A stretch of DNA of 43,480 bases. Source: Bondarzewia mesenterica. Lineage: Eukaryota; Basidiomycota; Agaricomycetes; Russulales; Bondarzewiaceae. How positions within the stretch are numbered: position 1 is the first letter of the stretch; every line of letters begins with the position of its first letter. Below, piece by piece: positions 1 to 7,904 of the stretch. The DNA is taken from assembly GCA_004802705.1 (NCBI GenBank), contig SGPL01000280.1, positions 1 to 43,480 of the forward strand, read 5' to 3'. The notes below the pieces were generated by a model. It was not told where the DNA came from, made no database searches, and saw only the letters and a list, made by a program, of their open reading frames with translations. The position numbers were made by a program, and so were the translations under genes.

Positions 1-374
1 CGAGGGGGCGGAGCATGAGGCGCACGCTGCGGAGCACTTTGAACGCGGTCGAGCAGCACTTTTTTGGGAAGGGGTCGGACGGCGTCGGGTCGAGTCCTGG
101 TAGTCCGAGCTCGGGACTGCGCTCCCGTCCGCAAGGGCAGAGCCCACGTCAGGCTTCACCAGATGTGAGGGGATGTGATAGTCGGTGGGGTGAAGGGTCA
201 TTAGGCAGTTGCGATAGATGGAATGATTGGGGAGTACGAGGTGACGATGGATGGATGTACAAGACGAAGACAGAATGTCGATGCGGCGCTGGTGCACATA
301 ACATCTTCGCCGCCGTACTTTTAGCATGTTGTTGTTGCGCGGTCGCGCCTTGTTTGTATTTCTCTTGTTGTTGA
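1..374 (+). CDS. Possible 3' end of an upstream gene (partial)
   Basis: A GC-rich stretch, clearly richer than the following 600 bp, stays open in one plus-strand frame from the window edge to a stop at 372-374. Its first part reads like protein (an amphipathic LRSTLNAVEQHFFG segment followed by Ser/Pro/Gly-rich sequence). After about position 170 the translation becomes Trp/Cys-rich and unconvincing, so the true exon probably ends earlier, perhaps at a splice donor near 167 or in another frame that stops at 101-103. I recognise no family. This is inference from base composition and one partial frame, and the strand itself is not certain. Confidence 0.25.
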   Translation, partial: RGRSMRRTLRSTLNAVEQHFFGKGSDGVGSSPGSPSSGLRSRPQGQSPRQASPDVRGCDSRWGEGSLGSCDRWNDWGVRGDDGWMYKTKTECRCGAGAHNIFAAVLLACCCCAVAPCLYFSCC

Positions 375-1016
375 TGTGGATTTGTCCTAGTAGGGATTGT
401 CACTCGCGCTGTTGATGCGTTTGTACCTGAATAGATCAGTTCAATATGCAATATTTCGATGTATTTAATACAGAACGACTTTCTTCTGTATGGTCAGCCA
501 CGGAGACTATATTTCGATATCGTCGACATGTTCTAGCTATTTTTATGTTTGGCTTGCTCTGCAACTGGCTTTCGTACCTCTGTGAATTGAATGCTGAGCC
601 TCAGTTTTTTCTGCTGTTCGCTGTTGCCCATCTCTGACAGTTTGGGGTGTATTTCATGCGATGCTGAGGGTTGGACCTCGATTAGAATGCCAATCAGAGG
701 TTCAACTCAAAGCAGAACACAATTGATCATGTATGGCTATGAATGACTTGATGAGGAAGAGATGACTGTTATTGAAGGCCTTGCCGGAGAGCACTCATAT
801 AATCATGAGCATAGTTGGTTTGACAATCATTACGATGAGGTTCTGCTCAAAGTAGAAAAATACAAGGTAACCAGGATGCACTCAACAATTCCTGTTACAG
901 CACACTGCCGAAAAATATATTGGCACAAAAGTCCGTCCGTGAGTCGGGGAAGAAAACAGACGAAGCGACGAAAGTTCAAGGCTCCGTCGGACGCGTGTAT
1001 ATGTTGTTTTGCTCGA
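375..1016. other. Intergenic, no gene seen
   Basis: AT-richer sequence between the putative upstream gene end and the 3' end of LSM3. Short open frames on both strands (for example 446-637 and 762-1046 plus) have no recognisable content and no convincing splice partners. The part next to 1017 should hold the LSM3 3' UTR and poly(A) signals. No tRNA-like box and no repeat was noticed. Confidence 0.5.
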
Positions 1017-1502
1017 TCATGCTCGAGAGGGAGGCGATACCTGTGACGCATATGCAGGATAGCCTTCAGACTCAAAACCCTGCAGAGGTGTAAAAAGAAA
1101 AACGCACTAGGATTACACCGTCGCCGCGGACAAAAAGCATTGGCATCTTCCGTTTGGCCATCTGGCATGCAAAGAATGAGTTCGGACAGTGAAGAGCTAC
1201 GATAGAGAGATAATATATGCACGTTGACGACACCTTGCGATGGTAGTGCACCCTCTGATGCCTCGACAATCATGATTGTTTCTTCAACATCGCTGAGGAT
1301 GAGGTTCATGTGTCCATCATAAGCCTTTTTGAGATTTACCTGGCAGTTAATAAAGATGTACAGGATGACATGGTCTAGGAATACATACATGGAGAACACC
1401 TGTGAGTTCACGATCGCCCCTTAACTTGACGAAGACGCGCTCGCTGAGAGAAAGCCGGATGAGGTCAAAGGGTTCTTGGATGCCGGAGGCGGACAAGTCC
1501 AT
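1017..1502 (-). CDS. LSM3: U6 snRNA-associated Sm-like protein LSm3
   Basis: Encodes LSm3, a subunit of the LSm2-8 ring that binds the U6 snRNA 3' end in the nucleus and of the LSm1-7 ring that promotes mRNA decapping and decay in the cytoplasm. Model: complement of 1389-1502, 1223-1324, 1108-1161, 1017-1040, giving 97 aa, close to the family's usual size of about 90-100. Exon 1 reads [19 protein letters not shown] (Sm1). Exon 2 carries [14 protein letters not shown]. Exon 3 carries [14 protein letters not shown] (Sm2). Exon 4 adds only VSPPSRA. Introns of 64, 61 and 67 nt are all GT-AG, and phases agree. The start is the first ATG in frame before [10 protein letters not shown]. The gene is divergent from U1-C, 280 bp away. 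Identity is very secure; the tiny last exon is supported by the conserved ILVSPP ending. Confidence 0.95.
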
Positions 1503-1782
1503 TGACAATGATGTTTCGTTGGCGAGGCGCGTGTATCTCTCTGTCCACTCTCAGCTCTGAATTCCGATAATAATCGACACCAACGACAGCACCGATGCTG
1601 GGAATGAAGCAGAGAACCAAAAGATAAATCTCGATGTCGGACGAACAGACTTGACGTGTTTTCGGAAACCGTACATTCGCCACATGCGCTGATTGCACGT
1701 GGCTTCCACGAGGCGAAAAAGTAAGCAACTGAAGTCCGACTTGTGTTCTCTCCTTTGACCTCAACGTCGACAGACCACAGAC
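1503..1782. promoter_or_regulatory. Divergent promoter between LSM3 and U1-C
   Basis: The two start codons (LSM3 at 1502, minus; U1-C at 1783, plus) face away from each other across 280 bp, so this interval must hold both 5' UTRs and both promoters. No clear TATA box was recognised. A shared promoter for two splicing-factor genes would allow coordinate expression; that is inference from spacing alone. Confidence 0.6.
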
Positions 1783-2773
1783 ATGCCGGTGAGCACAGCG
1801 TTTTCTCTCATTATCATCATCTAAATTATTATACGCAGAAACATTATTGCGATTACTGTGATGTATATCTCACTCATGACTCCGCTTCTGGTGAGTCTTT
1901 CATCTCCATCCCGCGCCTGAATCACTTGCTTATCACCCTACAGTCCGCAAAGCCCACAACAGCGGGCGAAACCACCTAGCCAATGTCAGGGATTATTATG
2001 CCTGTAAGTTTTTTGATCTTTGCCTAAGTATTATTGCAGCACTCATCACTTTACTCTCTCAGCGCTTGGCCACGACAAAGCGCAAAGCATCATCGATCAG
2101 ATTACCTCGGCTTATGAGTCGAGCGGTGGACCACCGCCTGGTGGTTTCGGTTTCGGGCCACAGCATCTTGCTCCCGCTGGGCCGCCGTTCGGAGGACCGC
2201 CATTTGGAGGGCCCGGAGGATTTACATCACCTCCTGCCGGATTCCGTGAGTATCACTTTTGCTGATCGTGCTTTTTCCAGTTTGCTGAGGATTTACTAGC
2301 ACAACCACCTTTTCCTCCTGGTCCAGGCGGCTTCCCTCCGCCTGGCATGATGGGCCCACCTGGCGGTCCTCCCTTCCCTCCCGCTGGAGGTATGCCACCA
2401 GGCATGGGTCCGCCCAATGGCTTCCCTGGAGGTGCGCTTATGTGTCACCGATCTTTTTTAGTTTACTGATACAGAGGTGATGTTCCGTCTTCTGTGATTA
2501 GCTCCTCCCTTCCCTCCTCAAAACATGCCACCCTTCCCTGCCCAAAACGCGCCTCCATTCTCTCCACCCAATGCCGCCGCGCCTGGCTCTGCTCCACCTT
2601 TCCCGCCTAACTTTGCCCCTGGTCCTAATCAGCCTCCGCCCAATTTCAGCGGCCCTCCAGGCCAGCAGCAGAGCGGCCAGGGACCTCCGCCCCAGTCCGG
2701 CGGGCCTCCGGGCGGCATAGGGCCAGCAGGGATGCATCCTGACAGAATGAAGTTGTTGAATGGAGGTAGATGA
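1783..2773 (+). CDS. U1 small nuclear ribonucleoprotein C (U1-C)
   Basis: U1-C stabilises pairing of U1 snRNP with the 5' splice site during early spliceosome assembly. Model: 1783-1788, 1839-1890, 1944-2003, 2063-2245, 2300-2431, 2502-2773, giving 234 aa; all introns GT-AG with consistent phase. The first coding exon is only ATGCCG. Residues 4-34 form the matrin-type C2H2 finger: Cys6, Cys9, His24 and His30, in the order CDYC, RKAHNSGRNH, followed by VRDYY. A helix GHDKAQSIIDQITSAY follows, then a long Pro/Gly/Phe-rich tail with PPFGGP-like repeats and a final MHPDRMKLLNGGR. The finger is diagnostic. The least certain point is the 3' end: the stop at 2771-2773 is used, but a GGTAGA at 2764-2769 could in principle be a donor. 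Confidence 0.93.
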
Positions 2774-3892
2774 TCCTCCACAGTTTTGTGACTTTTCGTC
2801 TTGTCTGTATACTTCTCGCCCGTGACTGCATTGTATGGTCATACGGTATGCTTCTGTTCCATTGCTGGCCCTAACCTTCTTTTGAAGGGGTTTAGGACAC
2901 GAACATTGGACTGCAGTGGTAAGTGCCATGTTACTTTTGCCGTCTGGGAGCCATCGGGATAGGTGTTGGCCTGGGCAGGTTTTCCGGAAGATGGAAAATC
3001 TATCCTTTGCGACAAATATGTATGAAACTAGTGCCGGTCAGAATGTCAATTCCGAGCGAGACGGTCTTAGGGCTATCAAAAGAGTATATGTTGAATGGTC
3101 AGTCGGATTACACTCATCAACGAAGACACAGGATTGTGTCCTCTGTTACATGCAGCGAGGGCTTTGTCTTGCCAGCTGAGAATGTGCCTATTGTGTTCAT
3201 AGTAGATATAGTATTACTGCCCAACTCGAAGAGCCCATCACATCAGTGTCCTGCAAATGATCCCTCTCCTGCATAGCTAATCACAAACGAGGAAGATATA
3301 CCTCGATGAAATCCTTGCAGATGGGGGACATCGCAATGAACGCTGAGGCGGAGGCTCCGCTGAGTGTCACAGCAGAATGTGACAGTTAGTACTGGAACAG
3401 ATAATATTAAGTAATAAAAACAAAAGGTTCGGGCTCCTCTTCAAAGCACATTCCTCCGAATCAATCTGAATTCAGCCCTTGCCATAGTATAATCTAAACC
3501 CTGTATATAGGTTTAGCAGTATTCTTCCCACATCATTTTATATTGATAGATGAGCCATATCTCTGCAAGACATGCATGGGGAATTAGAATATGAATGGTC
3601 AATCCCGGTCTATCTAGTGATCTTACAGTTCAGGGTTCAGGTTTGATCTGAGGCTGAACCTGAACAAAACACTATCATAAAAGGTAACGGTGGACTGAAC
3701 CCAAGGTTCAGGTTCAATTTTGGGCGACCAAATTGGACCGTGACATCACAAGACCGGCAAGGACCTCCAAGTCTAACCTCCGCTCTAAAAACCTGTGACT
3801 AAGTGTGACTCAATGTGACATATCTGGGGCTGGCCGTATGCTATCCTCCCCGATCCACTTGTCTATTGCCCAGCCCTTCCTACGTTCATGTT
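2774..3892. other. Intergenic region with small direct and inverted repeats
   Basis: About 1.1 kb without a convincing gene. Open frames at 2916-3276 lack recognisable protein content and overlap each other in two frames; they probably represent U1-C 3' UTR. At 3634-3716 the motif GGTTCAGG and its complement recur: TGAACCTGAAC (3655-3665) and GTTCAGGTTCA (3706-3716) are perfect 11-bp inverted copies. At 3794-3819 TGTGAC occurs three times at exact 10-bp spacing, about 75 bp before the next start codon. Confidence 0.55.
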
Positions 3893-5138
3893 ATGCATCC
3901 AGAAACTGTGACATTGACAAAAGAAATAGTTGTTGATGTTGCCAAGCTTGTTCTGCAACCAACCAAATGCGACTGGCATCGATGCTCAACAATGTTGAAT
4001 TCCTGGTCAGCTTTGAAAGAGGTACGGAAAATTCATGATTTTATGCTTATATGACATTGCTGTTCTCGGGTCAGTGGTCGCCCTGAATGTGTTAGAAAGG
4101 TAGATCTAGTATTGGGCCTGTCCCAATATGAATGGTTTACTAGCATGCATTTTGGTTCACAAGCTCTCTGCGTTCTTTCCAAGTCATACAGCTTGAGCGC
4201 CATCCATTTTTGCTGATATTACTTTCATATAGCACCAACATCTACATTGCCAGCAATTAATACAAGTAACAGGAATGGTTGGTTGAATTGCTATTAAGAG
4301 CTGTTCCAAATTCTATAACCACTCATTCTCCAAATCAGAATGTTATCCAATGTTGCATTCCTAAGTGCTCTGGTCCTTACCACGAATCGCTGCAAGCACT
4401 CATCAGCCACGTCGACATGAGTCACCTGAATCATTATCCATTGCCGTGCCCTATAGAAGGTAAACTGCGGTGATGGCAGTTATAGCTAGCCTTCCAGTTC
4501 ATTCTGACTAAGATGCTTTGCGTACAGGTTGCTCTGAGAGTTTCACGAGGTCTTTTTCCCTAGTGTCTCACGTCGAAGAGACCCATCGAGGCCTTTTGAA
4601 CCGGGAGGTTCCAGCTGCTGGCGCTGAGGTCCTGAAGCGCCTGTCTCGGCCTCACTTCCATCAGCCTCGAACGCTCCCATCCTTGCCTCGTAGTTGCCGC
4701 ATAGACAAGATCTCGCGACCGACCGTTCAATATACCCAGGCGCAGATGCACACGTCCGTACCCCAGTCATCTGTCGTCCGAAAATGGAGTCGCCTTGGCG
4801 TGCAAGATACCGATGACCAGGACAGCATGGAAATCCAGTTCGATGACCTGCCGGGTGCGGATACGAGGTCCAAGAAGAGGCGACGGCTTAACGACCCGCC
4901 GCCGCCGCTCGACTACATCACCGTCCTGCCGCGCAAGACTCCAACACCTAGCCGCCCTCAGCTCTCGTGCCCGCTTATTGTCTCCGAGCAGCAGATCCCC
5001 GCTCCAGATCCACCTCTGACTTTTCTTTACAGCACGTTCTCGCTGCGCTTCGACGAGCTAGAAAAGCAAGGCCTTACTCTTGGTGATGGGATCTGGCGCG
5101 ATGCTTCGCAGTCGAATGGGGCAGGTCGGCATGGGTAG
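3893..5138 (+). CDS. Three-finger C2H2 zinc-finger protein
   Basis: Model: 3893-4021, 4233-4265, 4339-4459, 4528-5138, giving 297 aa. Splicing builds three zinc fingers from fragments. Finger 1 joins exon 1 (CDWHRCSTMLNSWSALKE) to exon 2 (HQHLH) as C-x4-C-x12-H-x3-H. Finger 2 in exon 3 is CCIPKC...H-x4-H. Finger 3 spans the exon 3/4 junction (CPIEGC...HVEETH, C-x4-C-x12-H-x4-H). That all three fingers appear only after phase-consistent GT-AG splicing is strong support. The C-terminal half is basic (KKRRR near residue 205, a possible nuclear signal) and Pro-rich. Intron 1 is 211 nt, unusually long here, so a further small exon could be missing. Likely nuclear and nucleic-acid binding; no ortholog recognised. 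The alternative is a start further upstream. Confidence 0.7.
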
Positions 5139-6362
5139 CAGTGCTGGCTGCTTGCTTTTACTCAGAAGTCAATGCTGGCTGTGCTTCCCGGTGCTTTTGC
5201 TATCTCGCTATATACATATGTGAGTCTCAATCACTGACTTACGCTCGTCTCCCGATGCTAACTCGAAATGACTTAATTTCTAGACCTTGTTGTCGTTGCT
5301 TTCGCAGAAATTCATTACCAAACTTGTCTATATATCTGCGTAATGGAGTACAGGTGGCCGTCTGGCCGCCTCATGTATCCAGGATACACAGCGGTTGACG
5401 CGCTGTCCTTGTGTTCGGACTGCTCGCGCTTACCTCTTAACGCAATGTGTGTGTGTTTCGAATGGTTCAATGGTCTCACCAGTCGGCGTTGATCGATTTA
5501 AGGAGCGGTGCAGTGCCAGCCTGAGTCACTGCATGTGGTTGCCGTATGCGTAATACCAGGTGCGCTCGTCTTTTCTTGCTTGCAAAAGGGAGGCGGTATG
5601 TCGTTGCCTTTTCCACTGCACATGGACATCGGAAGAGCTAGTGCTGTATGTAGCCTGATCTCAACCATCCTCACAAACAGCCTACAGGTTTCTCGTATTT
5701 TCCCGTTGTGCACACGTTCAAAATTCCTTTTGCTGGTGTTGATTTGACACCAAAGAACGGCGGGCATAGTGCAACAGTACATGTGAAAGTACTGCTCATG
5801 GCATGAGCCCCTTCAGGTGTGTTGTTTCAGTATGCCCGCCTTTTCGGGTATGTTCTTTAGGGGAGTTCACGGTTGGGGTTTTCGAGCAGTTTTGGATGCG
5901 GTTTTGCGAGCGGTTTTGGACGCGGTTTTGGAAGCGGTTGTGGACGCGGTTTTGGGTTTTGTTTTCGTCTGCGTCATTCGCGTGGTAGACGAGGCTGATT
6001 GCCCAAACAAAGATCGAAATGCCATGCACATTCGCACAGGCACAACAAGATGATACCTGAAGCTTGAAGGCCTGACCGTCAGTGACCTTTTTGCATCCGA
6101 CAATGATTTGAGTGAGATACTTGTTCAAAGAAAAAAGTCAATATAGGCCATCCGGAAAAGGTGAAGGCAGGAGGGCGCAGGAGACGATCTCAACGCAAAG
6201 AACGTACATAGGAATATATAAATGAATAGGCGATGTATAAATGAGTCAAAATTGTGAACAGTAAATATCAGATATCAACGGGGTAAGATGGGAGAAGGAG
6301 GGTGTGAAAGTGGGAGCGCGCCTGCCTGTTCGCATATCGGAAGATTGGGAGGTAAACGTGGT
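5139..6362. other. Intergenic region containing a 12-bp minisatellite
   Basis: About 1.2 kb between the 3' end of the C2H2 gene and the 3' end of the KEN-box gene, which converge here. Open frames on both strands around 5796-6128 exist mainly because the 12-bp repeat keeps all frames open. The minus-strand frame upstream of the repeat contains a hydrophobic, Cys-containing stretch that could be the remnant of a gene, but no start, splice structure or family could be established. Confidence 0.5.
5886..5957. repeat. Minisatellite, six copies of a 12-bp unit
   Basis: Six consecutive 12-mers begin at 5886, 5898, 5910, 5922, 5934 and 5946 with consensus GCGGTTTTGGAC. Most copies differ from the consensus by one to three bases. 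Because the unit is a multiple of three, no stop arises inside: the plus strand would read as AVLDAVLRAVLDAVLE and the minus strand as repeats of QNRV or KTAS. I treat it as a non-coding tandem repeat because no gene model around it is supported. Confidence 0.85.
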
Positions 6363-7382
6363 CTAAAACATCACGATATCATCGTTGCCCTTCACCTGAA
6401 GAGTCTCTTCCCTGCGCCTACGCTTGCGTTCAGGCTCCGGGGTAATACCATCTTTCACAAGCATCTTTCGGAGCCTCGACGACCTCCTCGGTGTTGGTGT
6501 TCCTACTCTTCCGTCTCTCAACACCGTCTTCCCTCGTGGCGTCCTGGGAACGGACCCAGCTTTCTTTTCCACATTCTTCGCCTCCTGGTCAGTACAAGCT
6601 GCGTCCAAGCCAGCCTTCCGAACCCTCCGCCGAGGCCCGATATTCTCCTTGTCTCCCTCCTCATTTTCTGAAAACGGCCCTTCGGTATGGGAGATCCCAG
6701 ACGCGCGAGGAAGGAGGACATACGTATCCAAGTAAATGTCGAACCCGGGATAATGGACGGAGTGTCGATCAACTGAGGGGGGCATCTCGCGAGGGATCGT
6801 CATCGGTGGTGGGCTGGCGTGTGAGGGAATTGTCGAGGCGGCGAGACGGGATCCAGGCTTCGTAGTCTGGATGATGCGATTGGCACGTGTCCCTGACCTA
6901 GTCTTTGGTGTAGATGGTGAGGAACGCTGCGCGAGCCGCGGTGATGTACGCGTCCTCTTCATCGCTCCCGCATCGCTCGACTGGGGCGTTACAGGATCTC
7001 CCAATCTAGACGACGAAGACGATCCCACATTGGCATCGAAACGGGGCGGGCCAAAATTGAGCTTCTTTGCCGGACTGTCTGCCCCCTGAATCAAACTTTG
7101 GAAGTACTCTGCGTTAAGCTTGCCTCTCGAGGCCGATGACAACGAGACATGACCAGGGCTAGGTTTCGACAGCGGAAAGATGCCCTCCTGCGCTAGAATA
7201 CGGCGTTTAGTAGGACTGAATGGGGTCGGCGCACTCGGAGAAAGAGGTCGTTTGTTGGTGCTAGGGTATTTAAATGGGCTGTGGATATGGGCGAGGGAGT
7301 GGGATGGAATATTCAGATTGGTCGAAGTCGATTTGGGAAGGAAGTCTGTAAGAGGGAGTTCGACAAGTGGTCCGCGTTTCAT
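6363..7382 (-). CDS. Uncharacterised protein with KEN box and many CDK-type sites
   Basis: Single-exon gene of 339 aa. The start chosen is the ATG at 7380-7382 (MKRGPLVELPLTDFLPKS); upstream in-frame codons include no earlier ATG. The protein is Ser/Pro/Arg-rich and probably largely disordered. It has many proline-directed sites, including full CDK-type ones: SPTK at 56-59 within PFSPTKRRILAQEG, SPAK at 103-106, TPR at 281-283 and 297-299. Residues 245-247 are KEN inside EEGDKENIGP, the classical APC/C degron. A conserved-looking patch YPGFDIYLDTYVLLP lies at 211-225 and basic clusters lie at 250-256 and 299-324. Together with ACGCGT boxes upstream this suggests a cell-cycle-regulated nuclear protein. 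I do not recognise the family and no enzymatic function can be assigned. Confidence 0.8.
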   Translation of the reverse strand: MKRGPLVELPLTDFLPKSTSTNLNIPSHSLAHIHSPFKYPSTNKRPLSPSAPTPFSPTKRRILAQEGIFPLSKPSPGHVSLSSASRGKLNAEYFQSLIQGADSPAKKLNFGPPRFDANVGSSSSSRLGDPVTPQSSDAGAMKRTRTSPRLAQRSSPSTPKTRSGTRANRIIQTTKPGSRLAASTIPSHASPPPMTIPREMPPSVDRHSVHYPGFDIYLDTYVLLPRASGISHTEGPFSENEEGDKENIGPRRRVRKAGLDAACTDQEAKNVEKKAGSVPRTPRGKTVLRDGRVGTPTPRRSSRLRKMLVKDGITPEPERKRRRREETLQVKGNDDIVMF

Positions 7383-7904
7383 TATGAGTTTTAAGAAAAA
7401 TGGGCTAAGCGGAGAGTGTGGTTCAATGGATGGAAGTGAAAAAGGGTAGGAGGTGGTCGAGGTTGAAACGTGAAAGAGAATCACTGAGGTTCAGCCACGA
7501 TAACGCGTAAGAGACAAACACTGTACAAACAACGCGTAACGTCACAGCTAATCAATCGCGTCGCGTAACGCGTCTGTGTCACGCACGTCAGAGAACGTTG
7601 TCCCAGTCAGCACAATTTACCTGAGGCCTGTAGGACTTGGGATATCCATAATACAGTGGATGTAATCTGTGACAACGAGGTATCGCCGTTTGCCAATATG
7701 ACTTGGCAGAATGCTTTTTCTGCACGCGAGAAATGATATTGATACGTGAGGCATCACTCCTGTGAGAACACACACAGTACAGCAGCCACGACAAAGCAAT
7801 ATTTGTCTACGGAAGACAGTATCCCTGCCTGGCTATTGTCTTCCATAAGTACAGCTTTAAGTTTAAGATATATAGGTTAGCTTATGATATATGCCCATAG
7901 AATT
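7383..7904. promoter_or_regulatory. Promoter with three ACGCGT (MCB-like) boxes; RPA190 3' flank
   Basis: This 522-bp gap separates the start of the KEN-box gene (7382) from the stop of RPA190 (7905); both are on the minus strand. ACGCGT occurs at 7503-7508, 7532-7537 and 7568-7573, with extra TCGCGT half-matches at 7556-7566. These lie 121-191 bp upstream of the start codon. ACGCGT is the MluI cell-cycle box recognised by MBF-type factors in yeasts. The distal part (about 7600-7904) should contain the RPA190 3' UTR and shows nothing else. Confidence 0.65.

Noticed and set aside
5796..6128. Possible small protein with NRVQNRS-type repeats (minus)
   Set aside because: The repeat arises from the 12-bp minisatellite, which is open in several frames; no start context, splice structure or homology supports a gene.
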